Below are positions 6,535 through 15,533 of a DNA stretch of 36,063 bases, in pieces. Position 1 is the stretch's first letter. Each line of letters begins with the position of its first letter. Position numbers and translations under genes: made by a program. Origin of the DNA: a virus. The notes under the pieces were generated by a model. That model worked only from the letters and a program-made list of their open reading frames with translations, did no database searches and was not told the origin of the DNA. The stretch spans positions 1-36,063 of IMG/VR virus record IMGVR_UViG_3300047327_000021. The stretch is one strand, 5' to 3'.

Positions 6535-8790
6535 TCACTGATTGCCGGGGCCTTGGCCGGCGGCGCCCGCGTAGGGCGCGGCTTGGCGCAGCGCGCGCGC
6601 CAGGTGGTTCCGGGTGTGGGGCATGGTGGCCGCCGCGCGGCGCAGGACTTCGACGCCGCCGCCCGGCCCGGTGCTGGTCAGTATGCGAGCGATGGCCGTA
6701 TCGAGTTGCGGATCAGGCCGGCGCCCAAGAGCCTTCGCCGCCGCCATTCCCTTCCCAAGCGCCGCGAGTAGGTTGCCCTTCAGAGCGTGATCGGCGCCGT
6801 GCGCGGCGTGCATCCCTGCTTCCGCCAGCGGCGTGCCGTCCTCCGCCACACGCGCTGCCGTTTGCGATCCCCCGAGCACCTGAGACCGGGTGGCGAACAT
6901 GGTTCGCTCATTCGTGACGGCATCGACAAACCGGTTAAAGGCTTGCTCGTTTTCGAAGATCGGGCGGAGCTGCATTTTCACGTAGGCGCTTTTTATAAGT
7001 GAGCGCGCTTCATCCGAACTTAGCGGGGTTTTGTTTATTGCGGTTTTGACGGTTTCGGCAACACCAAGCCGATAGAACTCCATATCGTTTGGGTTCAGCT
7101 TTCTTGCTTCTTCTGCAATTTCTTCTGGATGCTTCTTAAAAATATCCCTTCCTGCTTCCAGGGCTTCACGGCTGGCGGTGTCCCCAGACCACTGTTCGCG
7201 CGCCGCTTTATAGGCAGGATTTAGTCTATCCAATTCAGCCAGAAAGGCTTTCTGCAATTTATCGAGCGCAATTCCGTCTTTTGTAAAACGGCGGGTAAGA
7301 GGATCGCGCATTTCTGGGGTTTGCAACATGCGGTCGATGCCCTCTTTCGCCGTTTGCAGCAGGCGCATGGTGGGCACGGTGCCGATGATCGGATCCCCGT
7401 TGCCGTCGTTTCCGACGATGGCGTATTCGCGCGGGTTCATCGGCCGCCCCTCGGCAAGGGCCAAGTGCCGCTCAATCTTGAGGCCGCGCCGAATCCCTTG
7501 CTGCACATCGGGTTCTGACAAGAACTCTTGCAGGCGGGGCGACCACACGGCGCCGGGCGCGTTCGCTGTGCCATCGGCCCGCGCCTGAGCGAGCAATTCA
7601 GAAGCCGCCTGTCGCTCTTCCGCAATCGCTTTCAAGTCTTTGGTGGCTGTCGCGATATTGTCTTGATGGAAGAGCTTCGCGCTCTGATCCGTCTTTTTCA
7701 GCCTCCCGAGATAGCCTTGCGACTTCGCAACCAGTTTGTTCGCCGCTGCCTCGCGTTCTCCAAGCGAGGCAATCTGCTTTTCAAGTTGGGTTTGCAGAGG
7801 CGCCAGGCTACCGCCGGACATGGCCTTATCCCACAAGGGGCGCGCGTTGATTGACCGCGCTTGTGCCAGCGTTTCCGCAGTTTTGTAGGCCGAACCAAGA
7901 GCTATATGCCGATCCACTACGCCGGCAAGTCTGTCACCGGCGCCCGCGTCCCGCTGATCGAGGAAGCCGGACATGACCTGCCGGGACTCGCCGGGGGCGC
8001 GAGCAACCTTGCCAGCCAGCGCCTTGACGTTTGCGCCGCCCACATCGACCGGGGCCATGGGCACGCCCGCTTTCTGCGCCGGGATCAGCAAGTCCAGCAT
8101 ATCTTGCGCGGTGGGGCCGCCCGCCTTCGCGTCCTTCGCGATGCGCTGCATGACGGCTTTCGCGGCCGGATCCTCGGCCACCTTCGGCCCGTGCACCGCA
8201 ATAGCCCAATCCGCGATCTTGCCGACCGCCTGCGCCACATGGGGGGCAAGCACATCGACCGCCTTGCCCAGCGCCGCGCCCGTGGCGGCCCCGGTGGCGA
8301 CCTGGCCCACCTTCTCCCGCAGATAGTTCTTGCCCGGATCCACCGGCTCCGTTAGGCCGGCCAGGGCACCGGCTGCGGCGGCCCCCCTCATCCCCCCGCC
8401 GACCAGCTTTGCGGCGGCCCCGCCGGGCGCCAGGACTGCGCCTGTGAGCTTGCCCGCACCGGAGGCGATAGGATGCGTCGCCTCGTCGGGCTTCATGGCT
8501 GCGTCGATGGCGCGGTTTGCCAACTCGCCCTGATCGGAGAGCTTCTTGCCGGTTTCCGTGAAGCCCAGGGCAGACAGCCCCTTGCCCGCAAGCTGTTCGG
8601 CGCCGAACACACCCCGCGCAGCTCCGGCGCCGATCCCCTTGGCAAACGAAGTCACCGGGCCATCCGCGTGCGGCGCCGCGTTCAAGCGCGAGCGCGCATA
8701 CTGCTTCATCACCCGATCAACCACGGCATCAGGCGTGCCGTCAGGAAAGACGTGCTTCGTGCCGTCCGCGCTTTGCGCTTCGATGCTCAT
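6535..8790 (-). CDS. Large ejection / internal virion protein
   Basis: A 751-residue protein placed third in a trio matching P22 genes 7, 20 and 16, whose products are injected to form a DNA channel across the envelope. The N-terminal segment (DGTKHVFPDGTPDAVVDRVM) is a short module frequent at the start of phage internal virion proteins. Residues 50-200 are Gly/Ala-rich with hydrophobic helices, followed by long charged helices (about 330-400) suited to coiled coils. No transglycosylase active site is evident. Its start overlaps the preceding gene by ATGA. The class call is good; the exact equivalent of gp16 or gp20 is uncertain. Confidence 0.65.
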   Translation of the reverse strand: MSIEAQSADGTKHVFPDGTPDAVVDRVMKQYARSRLNAAPHADGPVTSFAKGIGAGAARGVFGAEQLAGKGLSALGFTETGKKLSDQGELANRAIDAAMKPDEATHPIASGAGKLTGAVLAPGGAAAKLVGGGMRGAAAAGALAGLTEPVDPGKNYLREKVGQVATGAATGAALGKAVDVLAPHVAQAVGKIADWAIAVHGPKVAEDPAAKAVMQRIAKDAKAGGPTAQDMLDLLIPAQKAGVPMAPVDVGGANVKALAGKVARAPGESRQVMSGFLDQRDAGAGDRLAGVVDRHIALGSAYKTAETLAQARSINARPLWDKAMSGGSLAPLQTQLEKQIASLGEREAAANKLVAKSQGYLGRLKKTDQSAKLFHQDNIATATKDLKAIAEERQAASELLAQARADGTANAPGAVWSPRLQEFLSEPDVQQGIRRGLKIERHLALAEGRPMNPREYAIVGNDGNGDPIIGTVPTMRLLQTAKEGIDRMLQTPEMRDPLTRRFTKDGIALDKLQKAFLAELDRLNPAYKAAREQWSGDTASREALEAGRDIFKKHPEEIAEEARKLNPNDMEFYRLGVAETVKTAINKTPLSSDEARSLIKSAYVKMQLRPIFENEQAFNRFVDAVTNERTMFATRSQVLGGSQTAARVAEDGTPLAEAGMHAAHGADHALKGNLLAALGKGMAAAKALGRRPDPQLDTAIARILTSTGPGGGVEVLRRAAATMPHTRNHLARALRQAAPYAGAAGQGPGNQ

Positions 8791-10301
8791 TGCACGCGGC
8801 TCCCGTCCGCGTGGTAGCGGATCACCTTCGACGGCTTGCCGCCGCCGTCACCCTCCGCCGGGGCCTTGCCAGATAGTTCAACCTTCACATCGCCGGGGGC
8901 TTTCTGCGCGGAGGCAATTTCCTTGCCTATCTGGTCAACCACGGCGGCGTATTGCTCCGGGTTTGAAGCGATCGCGAGCATTTCCCGCGCGTGTTCCTTG
9001 TCGCTCACCGTAGGGGCGCCGTTAGGGTTCATGGCGCGCGCATAGACGTTGATGAGCGAGGTATTCGCCGCCACGAAGCGGGCCACGTTCGCGTCCCCGG
9101 TGCCCCGCTGCACCGCCTCAATCGCCCGGTTCAAGGCCACGAACTGGCTGCGCGGCACCGCCTGCGAGGCTTCGAGCGCAAGAGGAATTACGCGCTTCGC
9201 CTCATCCACCGCCATGCCCATCTGCGCCGACCGGGTACCAAGCGCGCGCTCGCCGGATTTCTGGCCTTCAAACTCAGCCAGCTTCGTTGCCACATCGGCG
9301 GGCGACATGCCGGCGGCCTTGGCCTTCGTGTCGATCCGCTCGCGCAGCGCAATCAGGTTTTCCGCACCCTGCGCGCCGCGGCCAAGGTTCTGCATCACGC
9401 TCTTGTCGCCGGCCAGGTATTGCCCGGCCATCTGATCGAGCGTGTCCGCATCGAGCTTGCCGCCAGGACCGCCGCCGGGCTTCTCGGTGCCCACCTTCTC
9501 GGCGCCCTGCGGTGCATAGGGCTTGCCGTCGAGCGTGGTGGCCTTGGCGATTACCGGGTCATACCGGTATTGCGCACCCGTCTTCGGGTCCGTCAGCACT
9601 TCCCACTTTGCCCGCTCACCCCCGCCCGCCTCGGCCCGCGCTTCGCGTGCGGTGGCGTTGGCGTCGAGCACGTCATCGTGCCGTTCCATGCGATCTTCGC
9701 GCCGATCCGCGCGCGTGTCCGCATCGTTCTTCGTGTTCTGCGCGAGGAAGTCTTTATACGTCATCGCCCGCGACCGGACCCTGATCGGATCGAAGTTGCC
9801 CGGCATCTGCTGCGTCTCGTCTTCCGAGAACAGGCCGGATTTCTTCACTTCCGACAGGCCATCCGCGTAGACCTGTTGCGCTTTTTGCGCGGCCTGCGTC
9901 GGAGACATGCCGGCCTTCAGCGCGTCGTCATAGGCGAGGATGGACGGCGACAGCACTTCGTCATGCACAAGCGCCTGTTTCTGCTTCGTCGTCTCCGCCT
10001 GGTGGAGCTGCGCAAGCGACCGCTGTTCTTGCGCGGCGGCCTGCTGCTTGATGAGCACGCCGCCAATTTGCGGGCTGATCGCCATAACCCTGTTCAGCGT
10101 CTCGGGCTTGACGTTGCCCTGCTGATCGCGCGCGTCTGGGTTTGCGAGGAGTTGCGCGAGCGCGTTCTGTTGCTGCTGCTGCGCGGCCTGCATCCGGAGC
10201 GCGCGCAGGGCGTTGGCGTTCTGGATCATGCCGCCAAGCTGCGGGGTTTGAATGCCGGCGCCACCGTCATAGGCAAGCGGGATCATGGCATTAATTGCCA
10301 T
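8787..10301 (-). CDS. Ejection / internal virion protein, second of three
   Basis: A 504-residue protein. The start at ATG 10301 is chosen because it lies one base after the stop of the previous gene (TGACATG) and a longer frame would cover that gene. The sequence is rich in Gln, Ala and charged residues: residues 40-65 hold a Gln run (QAAQQQQQNALAQLL) and residues 200-300 are highly charged helix (DADTRADRREDRMERHDD). The C-terminal 150 residues are more globular. Such helical proteins lie between gp7-like and gp16-like proteins in P22-type phages. A scaffold-like or DNA-channel role is inferred from position only. Confidence 0.6.
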   Translation of the reverse strand: MAINAMIPLAYDGGAGIQTPQLGGMIQNANALRALRMQAAQQQQQNALAQLLANPDARDQQGNVKPETLNRVMAISPQIGGVLIKQQAAAQEQRSLAQLHQAETTKQKQALVHDEVLSPSILAYDDALKAGMSPTQAAQKAQQVYADGLSEVKKSGLFSEDETQQMPGNFDPIRVRSRAMTYKDFLAQNTKNDADTRADRREDRMERHDDVLDANATAREARAEAGGGERAKWEVLTDPKTGAQYRYDPVIAKATTLDGKPYAPQGAEKVGTEKPGGGPGGKLDADTLDQMAGQYLAGDKSVMQNLGRGAQGAENLIALRERIDTKAKAAGMSPADVATKLAEFEGQKSGERALGTRSAQMGMAVDEAKRVIPLALEASQAVPRSQFVALNRAIEAVQRGTGDANVARFVAANTSLINVYARAMNPNGAPTVSDKEHAREMLAIASNPEQYAAVVDQIGKEIASAQKAPGDVKVELSGKAPAEGDGGGKPSKVIRYHADGSRVQ

Positions 10302-10302
10302 G

Positions 10303-11259
10303 TCAGTAGCCTCCCGCGCCGGCCCACGGGTCTGCATCAGTTGTGTTGCCCGCAAGCAGGTAAGAGCCAAGGCTGTTGCTGACGCTGCCCAGGCCGCTTG
10401 CCGCCGCGTTGGCGGTGCCGATTTGCCCGGCCGCAAGCGCGTTGCCGGCATCGGTGAGGTATCCACCCTGCGCCTGCGCGGACTGCGCGCCGAGACTGCC
10501 CAGGTTCGCCGCCGCGTTCTGCCCGCTCCCCGACAGCCCTTGCAGCGCCGAGAGCAAGTAATTCTGATTGCCGCGCGTGGCGTCATACATGGTGGTGTAA
10601 TCTTGCACGCTTGCCGCTTGGTTCTCCTGATAGCCGGAGAGCGCCGCGTTGAATTGCGTGTTGTATGCCTGCGTCTGCGCGCCGAAATTGGCGATGTTCT
10701 GGTTATTGGCCGTGTTCCAGTTCTGATCGGCCAGGCCCACAGCGTTGCTTTGCAGGGCCATCAGGGTATTGCCGCCGATGGCACCGCCGGAAGCTGCCGC
10801 GCTCTGCTGGATGGCCTGCTGCGACTGCTGCAAGGCGTAATTATAGCCGGGCGACGACTGGAACGTGGCGGCGGTCAGTGGGGTGTATGTGGGGGCCGCA
10901 CCGGGCGCGTTGAATGCACCCTGCGGCGTGAATGCGGCCGGGTTGCTCGACAGCGGCGCATTCGGGTTGAAGCTGGCTGGCGTGGTGGTGGTTTTCGCGC
11001 TTGCGCCCGTGCCCGTGGTGGTGGTGCTCGAAGGCGTAATACCAAGCTGTTGCAGCAAGAGCGAGTTGGCGTCAGTCCCGCTTTGCAGGTAGGGCGAGAG
11101 GTTCTTCTGTGTGGTGTCGAACTCGTTTTGCTGGATTTGCGCGGCCTGATCGGAGCTGCTCGCCTGCGTCTGCGCGGCGCTCTGCGAGGCGTTGCCGCCA
11201 ATCACCGCGGACGCAATACCGCCCACGGCGGCGATGCCCGCAGCCCATGCAAACGGCAT
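10303..11259 (-). CDS. gp7-like ejection protein
   Basis: A 318-residue Ala/Gln/Asn/Ser-rich protein. The N-terminus has a hydrophobic Gly/Ala segment (WAAGIAAVGGIASAVIGGNA) and then a Gln-rich helix, the usual pattern of the first internal virion protein in P22-like and related podoviruses. The middle contains SPGYNYALQQSQQAIQQS and QNQNYLLSAL-like repeats typical of these proteins. It follows the hydroxylase gene by three bases and precedes the next ejection gene by one base. It would leave the capsid with the DNA and help build the channel in the cell envelope. Family call by composition, motif style and gene order. Confidence 0.65.
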   Translation of the reverse strand: MPFAWAAGIAAVGGIASAVIGGNASQSAAQTQASSSDQAAQIQQNEFDTTQKNLSPYLQSGTDANSLLLQQLGITPSSTTTTGTGASAKTTTTPASFNPNAPLSSNPAAFTPQGAFNAPGAAPTYTPLTAATFQSSPGYNYALQQSQQAIQQSAAASGGAIGGNTLMALQSNAVGLADQNWNTANNQNIANFGAQTQAYNTQFNAALSGYQENQAASVQDYTTMYDATRGNQNYLLSALQGLSGSGQNAAANLGSLGAQSAQAQGGYLTDAGNALAAGQIGTANAAASGLGSVSNSLGSYLLAGNTTDADPWAGAGGY

Positions 11260-11262
11260 TTG

Positions 11263-11817
11263 TCAAACCCTCCCAAAAAGATTGGTGCGTATGCACACGA
11301 TCAGCGTAATGCGGTCCTCGGCGCTGTCATTGACCACCCAATGACGGTGCCGGTTGTCGATGCGCCAGACTTCGCCCGGCTTGGGGTTCAGGCGCGCGCC
11401 CTCAAAGCAGAAATCCGCACCCAGCGCCGACTTCAGCGACAGATAGAACTTCTCGTAATATTCGACGTGCCAGCCGGTATCAACGTGCGGCGCGATGCCG
11501 GTCCCCGCCGGAATGCGCGTGATGAGCACACCGCCCAGCATTTCGCCCTGCACGCGCGCCATAAGGCGGAACACAACAGGCCGCAGCGCGGTCAGCACAT
11601 GCCAGGCCGGATACCAGACCGGCACATGCTCATCATTGAAGGCGTGGCCCAGGCGTTCGATCCGGTTATACCGCACCCAAATATCCTGCGCGCCGGCAAA
11701 CGGGCTTCCGTCCACGTCTTTGCGCGCCCGGTGCGCGTCCCACAGCTCCGGGTGCTCCTCGATTTGGTTGAGAAGCGGCACATGCGGCATGCGGCAGATG
11801 GGTTCGAACAGCTTCAC
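11263..11817 (-). CDS. Aspartyl/asparaginyl beta-hydroxylase-like 2-oxoglutarate dioxygenase
   Basis: A 184-residue protein. The start is taken at GTG 11817 because it overlaps the sulfotransferase stop by GTGA; a longer frame to 11991 lies inside that gene. The iron-binding triad is visible as His111-x-Asp113 (GIAPHVDTGW) and His159 (RHRHWVVN), with Arg169 in DRITLIV placed to bind 2-oxoglutarate. This is the pattern of the Asp/Asn beta-hydroxylase family, which hydroxylates side chains using Fe(II), O2 and 2-oxoglutarate. The protein is about a single catalytic domain long. It sits between gp10-like and gp7-like genes, so a virion protein could be its substrate; that is inference. Confidence 0.75.
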   Translation of the reverse strand: MKLFEPICRMPHVPLLNQIEEHPELWDAHRARKDVDGSPFAGAQDIWVRYNRIERLGHAFNDEHVPVWYPAWHVLTALRPVVFRLMARVQGEMLGGVLITRIPAGTGIAPHVDTGWHVEYYEKFYLSLKSALGADFCFEGARLNPKPGEVWRIDNRHRHWVVNDSAEDRITLIVCIRTNLFGRV

Positions 11818-12401
11818 GCCGCCAGTTCCGCCAGCACATCGGCCCCAAGCTGGCCTTCGGCCCAGCCACACGCCGCGGAGACGCGCGCCGCCTCGATCAC
11901 CTGATCCGTACAGGCTTGCACGTTCAGACGGCCGAACTCCTCCACCTTCGACGGGCATATGGTGGCCTCCGGCATCAGATGGCGCAGGCACGCGCAGACG
12001 GTGCGCACGCGGGAAAGAGCGGCGAAGTCCACCACCATTACGGCGGGATCGTCGCGCAAGGGATCGAGGCGGCCCGCCAGCACGGCGAGAAACCGCTCGA
12101 CACCGCCGCCGGGCAGAATGGCGCGCAGGGATGCCGCCACGTCCTCACGCCCGCGCGAAACGATCAGCACGCGCGGGCGGAGGACAGCCATCAGTTCCGA
12201 CAGATGGAAGCCCAGGCCGCTATCCGATGCGCCTGCGTAGCGGTATCGTGCATCACGCAGGAGACCAACCACGCCATCCCAGCGCGGCATCGTGGCAAGC
12301 GGCTCGTGATAGCAGATCGCCTCCGGCACCGTGTTGCACAGCGCCGCTAGCCAGGCCGTGCGACTGCGCGGCAGGCCGGTGATGATGAACGGCTCGCTCA
12401 T
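11814..12401 (-). CDS. Sulfotransferase-like P-loop protein
   Basis: A 195-residue protein. Residues 7-18 (ITGLPRSRTAWL) match the 5'-phosphosulfate loop of sulfotransferases (consensus PxSGTTW), and residues 80-92 (IVSRGREDVAASL) match the 3'-phosphate site with Arg83 and Ser91. Sulfotransferases move sulfate from PAPS to hydroxyl or amino groups. The protein is shorter than usual (about 250-300 residues), lacking much of the C-terminal acceptor-binding part. The start overlaps gp10-like by ATGA and its stop overlaps the hydroxylase start by GTGA, so the pair is coupled. Acceptor unknown. A related PAPS-reductase-like gene occurs in the same genome at 32403. Confidence 0.75.
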   Translation of the reverse strand: MSEPFIITGLPRSRTAWLAALCNTVPEAICYHEPLATMPRWDGVVGLLRDARYRYAGASDSGLGFHLSELMAVLRPRVLIVSRGREDVAASLRAILPGGGVERFLAVLAGRLDPLRDDPAVMVVDFAALSRVRTVCACLRHLMPEATICPSKVEEFGRLNVQACTDQVIEAARVSAACGWAEGQLGADVLAELAA

Positions 12402-13861
12402 TGCAGGTCCGCGCCGATCAGAGCGACCGAGAACGGATCCGCGCTCGACAACTCGAAAATGCGATCAAGACCGCCATTGCGCTTCGTGCTGCCCAGGCCG
12501 TTGAACTTCACCCGTCGCGTCGTCTCACCGATGGCGCCGGCAGAGCGTTGCAGTTCCCGCGACCAAGTATGCCCGCCATCGTCGGACCATTTCAGATAGA
12601 CTTGCGGGTTGGGCACGGCGGCGGTCACACCGATGCCCGTCTGCATGTCGATGGTCAGCGACGTAAACCGCACGGGCTGCATGGTGGGGGTGGCGAGCGC
12701 CCGCCAGGACCGGACCCATTTGCGCTGCACGCCATTATCGAGCGTGGTGGTGGTATCGAAGGAGTAAATATTGCCCGATGTGCTGTCACCTATGCACACG
12801 GTCCCATTGAAGTTGACCATGCAATTCCCGATGTGGCGGCCATAGCTGCCGTTTGAGAACGATGCGCGCTGGTGCCAGAGCTTCGTTGCGCGGTCATAGC
12901 ACCAAGTAGCATTAGCGGTGGGGAAGGTGAGCACGTAGAAATCATGCCCATCCTGCTGGTAGCTGTAGCCGATGGCGTCCGAAATGATGCCCGCGTACCG
13001 ATAGCCCTGGATGATGTGGTCGAGCCAGAAGGTGGAGACGGGTTGCGCCTGGTAGCCGACCGCCTCAACAACCCTGGCCTCGCCCTGCGCGTTCTGCGAC
13101 AGCCAGATGAGGGTTTCGCTCGAGCGCGCTAGACTGAGGGGTGCGGCGATGCCCTGGTGCAGGAACACGCCCGGAATGGCGCCGAACGCGAACGGCGACG
13201 TGCCGTTATCGACCCAGATTTCTGTGTTAAACTGCTTGAATACCCATATCTCTCGATGGAGAGAGGCCAACGCGAGCACCTGATCCGCGCTGCCGGTTGC
13301 CGCCTGGAAGGTCAGCGCGCTCCACGCCGACAGGTCGAACAGGTTGCTTTGCCAAATCGTCTGCGAATTGGCTTGGCCGATCAGCCCGTATCCGTCCTGG
13401 TATGCGACTCCGGATATGCCGCCCGTGAATGGCAGGGTGATGGTGGAGAAAGTGCCCGTGGTGCCGACCAGATAGCCGCCCACGCTATCGAAGACGGCGA
13501 GCTGCGCGCCCATGCCGATATTCGTCCCGGTGCCGATCATCCACACGGGGCCGACATAGGTATCGAGCGGGCCCACCACGGTCCAGCCGATGCCGGTGGA
13601 CACAAGAAGTTGGGCGCCGCTCACCACGTAGAGCGTCAACACGTCGTATGTGCCTGCGTTGAAGAAGGCCGCATACATGGCGCGGATGGGGCCAGCGCCC
13701 GCCGCCGGTCCAGTCAAGGTCAGCCCAGGGCAGGGAAAGAACGCGCCGACTTCCTTGCCGCTCCGACCTTCGATCATTTCCGGATAGAGGTTGATGAGCT
13801 TGTTGTCTGCGAGGTTGGTGGACCTGGCAACCGCGTGGCCCCCGAGAAAGGGCGTCTTCAC
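12398..13861 (-). CDS. P22 gp10-like packaged DNA stabilisation / tail hub protein
   Basis: A 487-residue protein. The N-terminus (RSTNLADNKLINLYPEMIEG) is the recognisable beginning of the P22 gp10 family, in which a phrase like N-x-x-R-L-I-N-x-Y-x-E is conserved. The rest consists of repeated Trp/Gly-rich beta strands (IWVFKQFNTEIWVDNG, LIWLSQNAQGEARVVE) that fit the gp10 beta-propeller-like body. It plugs the portal after packaging and binds gp4 and the tailspike. It overlaps the gp4-like gene by ATGA upstream and the sulfotransferase by ATGA downstream. The family call is good. Confidence 0.8.
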   Translation of the reverse strand: MKTPFLGGHAVARSTNLADNKLINLYPEMIEGRSGKEVGAFFPCPGLTLTGPAAGAGPIRAMYAAFFNAGTYDVLTLYVVSGAQLLVSTGIGWTVVGPLDTYVGPVWMIGTGTNIGMGAQLAVFDSVGGYLVGTTGTFSTITLPFTGGISGVAYQDGYGLIGQANSQTIWQSNLFDLSAWSALTFQAATGSADQVLALASLHREIWVFKQFNTEIWVDNGTSPFAFGAIPGVFLHQGIAAPLSLARSSETLIWLSQNAQGEARVVEAVGYQAQPVSTFWLDHIIQGYRYAGIISDAIGYSYQQDGHDFYVLTFPTANATWCYDRATKLWHQRASFSNGSYGRHIGNCMVNFNGTVCIGDSTSGNIYSFDTTTTLDNGVQRKWVRSWRALATPTMQPVRFTSLTIDMQTGIGVTAAVPNPQVYLKWSDDGGHTWSRELQRSAGAIGETTRRVKFNGLGSTKRNGGLDRIFELSSADPFSVALIGADLQ

Positions 13862-14589
13862 CGGGACGATCCGGTGTAGATGTTATAGGTGCTGCCACCC
13901 CTCGACGCGATGTAGGGATCAACCTGCGACACGCGCGGCCGGTAGTTCTTCCGCTTCACGTTGCCCTTCGCCTTCATCGCCAGCGCCAGTTGCGTTTGCG
14001 AAGGGTTGGTGCCGTCCGGCTTGAAGGTGCTCCACGCCTCGACCAGGAGGCACTTTTGCAGCGCATCCTTGTAGCCGGGCGGCAGGCTTAGCGCCGCGTA
14101 GAGGTTCGCGAAACCGGCGAGCGCCAGCGTGCAAACAATGGTGACGGCGATGACCTCGGCCGGCGTCGGGAACAGGTTGACGACGCCGAACGGGAATTGC
14201 GGGTCATAAAAGAGCGTGTCGGGCGTCTGGCTGTTCACGTTGCCCGTGGTGGCAAGGTTGTATTGCTGCTGCGTCACAACATCGACCTGATACACATTCA
14301 GGTTGGCATCGGTCAGAAACACCGTGCCGGGATCGGTGGAGATCGACAGGGGCCGAACGCCGTTCCAGGTGGCGCCCGGCCCGATGGTATAGGCCGAGAC
14401 GCCCGCCACGGTATTGAAATTCTGCGTCAGGTTCGCGAAGACGGTCAGGCTCTCGTTCGACCAGCTATCAAGCATGTCATTCAGGATCGACAGGCACCGC
14501 TCCGCATCGGCATCCGTGATCGTCTCGCCGGGGCCATAGACGCCCATCCGAACCAGCGCATCGGTGATGATGTCCAGTGCGGATGACAT
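13858..14589 (-). CDS. P22 gp4-like tail accessory factor
   Basis: A 243-residue protein. The N-terminus (ALDIITDALVRMGVYGPGET) and the phrase ERCLSILNDMLDSWSNE are the hallmark of the gp4 family of P22-like phages, whose product binds under the portal and stabilises DNA before gp10 is added. A beta-rich middle with YTIGPGATWNGVRP and a C-terminal helical part follow. Some gp4 proteins also carry muramidase activity, but no catalytic motif is visible here. Gene order (coat, small genes, gp4, gp10) agrees with P22. Confidence 0.8.
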   Translation of the reverse strand: MSSALDIITDALVRMGVYGPGETITDADAERCLSILNDMLDSWSNESLTVFANLTQNFNTVAGVSAYTIGPGATWNGVRPLSISTDPGTVFLTDANLNVYQVDVVTQQQYNLATTGNVNSQTPDTLFYDPQFPFGVVNLFPTPAEVIAVTIVCTLALAGFANLYAALSLPPGYKDALQKCLLVEAWSTFKPDGTNPSQTQLALAMKAKGNVKRKNYRPRVSQVDPYIASRGGSTYNIYTGSSR

Positions 14590-14592
14590 GCG

Positions 14593-15045
14593 TTACGCCC
14601 CCGGTGCAGGCGCGGGAGGCAGGGTGTGCGTTCTGCCCTCCGCCGTGGTGATCTTGATGGAGCCATCTTCCATCTTCTCGATGACGACGCCGGGCGCGGT
14701 CAGCATGGCCTCAATCTCGGCATGCGTCGGCGGCCCATCGGGGAAGTCCGCGGGGAACTTCGCCCGATGCGTGGCCTCATCCGCCATCAGCTCGCCATGT
14801 GCCCAGGTCGGATATTCCTGGGGCACGTAAACCAGAGGCGCGGGTTCCTTCGGCAGGAAATAGGAGGGGTCGATCTTGTCCGTGGGCATGTAGCCCTTGG
14901 CCACGTATTCGGCCTCCTGTTCCGCCGTGTTGACCAGCACGGGAGGGAAGCGCGCCGCCATGGCTGGCGCGTCACTCTGCGGGCCTGACACCGTAGCCGG
15001 CGAAAATGCCGGGTGTGTCAGCCACGCGGGATATTGCCGATCCAT
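14593..15045 (-). CDS. Hypothetical virion-operon protein
   Basis: A 150-residue protein of unknown family. The first half is Pro/Ala-rich and contains FPPVLVNTAEQEAEYVAKGY, a phrase common in small phage proteins that sit between coat and head-completion genes. The C-terminal end is an acidic then Pro-rich tail (EKMEDGSIKITT, PPAPAPGA). The start overlaps the previous stop by TGATG. It may be a head-completion or decoration accessory protein. Confidence 0.6.
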   Translation of the reverse strand: MDRQYPAWLTHPAFSPATVSGPQSDAPAMAARFPPVLVNTAEQEAEYVAKGYMPTDKIDPSYFLPKEPAPLVYVPQEYPTWAHGELMADEATHRAKFPADFPDGPPTHAEIEAMLTAPGVVIEKMEDGSIKITTAEGRTHTLPPAPAPGA

Positions 15046-15332
15046 CAGGTGGCGATCAGGCCCAGGAGCTTGAGCGCATGCACGATGCCGGGGAACGTGT
15101 AGTTGTTGCCCGCAATGCCGCCGTTGGTGGCGCTGTCCGCGTACAGCGCGTTGGTGCTGCCGGCGGTCTGCAAGGTGGTCTGGCTAAAGGTGCCAGGCTG
15201 CGCAACCGGGGTGGCGCCATAGAAGCCGATGAGATCGGTGCTGCTGTTGCCCATCACCGTGCCCATATCGTTGCCCTGGCTAAGGGGCGTCGGGACGTTG
15301 GAGGGGCTGATAACCTGAGACGCTACGGGCAT
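15045..15332 (-). CDS. Small head fibre / decoration-like protein
   Basis: A 95-residue Thr/Ala/Gly-rich protein. It contains STDLIGFYGATPVAQPGTFS and ends in IVHALKLLGLIAT. The GFYGxTPVxQ phrase followed by a C-terminal helix is a pattern found in short phage head-fibre or decoration proteins next to coat genes (from memory). It lies two genes after the coat gene and is coupled to the next gene by TGATG. Role inferred from motif style and position. Confidence 0.6.
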   Translation of the reverse strand: MPVASQVISPSNVPTPLSQGNDMGTVMGNSSTDLIGFYGATPVAQPGTFSQTTLQTAGSTNALYADSATNGGIAGNNYTFPGIVHALKLLGLIAT

Positions 15333-15335
15333 GGT

Positions 15336-15524
15336 TTACGATCCTTTCAGAGAGAAAACCCGGAGAACTTCCGGGTCACGAAAATCCTTCTCCCGCCCTA
15401 TCGAGATTTGGAGGCGAATTGCGTCGCACAGCATGTTGCATGCGTCTTCGATCATGGCCGGACCGATGGGCGCGCGCGCGCCTTCGAAATTCGTTACCCA
15501 AGTCTGATAGAGCGGGGCTTTCAT
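15336..15524 (-). CDS. Small hypothetical protein
   Basis: A 62-residue protein between the coat gene (9 bases upstream) and the head-fibre-like gene (3 bases downstream). The sequence is mixed alpha/beta (EDACNMLCDAIRLQISIGRE) with no recognised motif. Its compact spacing in the operon and ATG start support a real gene; function unknown. Confidence 0.55.
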   Translation of the reverse strand: MKAPLYQTWVTNFEGARAPIGPAMIEDACNMLCDAIRLQISIGREKDFRDPEVLRVFSLKGS

Positions 15525-15533
15525 GTGGTGTCC

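Noticed and set aside
9049-10382. Long plus-strand open frames across the ejection protein genes
   Set aside because: They are antisense to continuous, coupled late genes and have Arg/His/Cys-rich composition typical of shadow frames.
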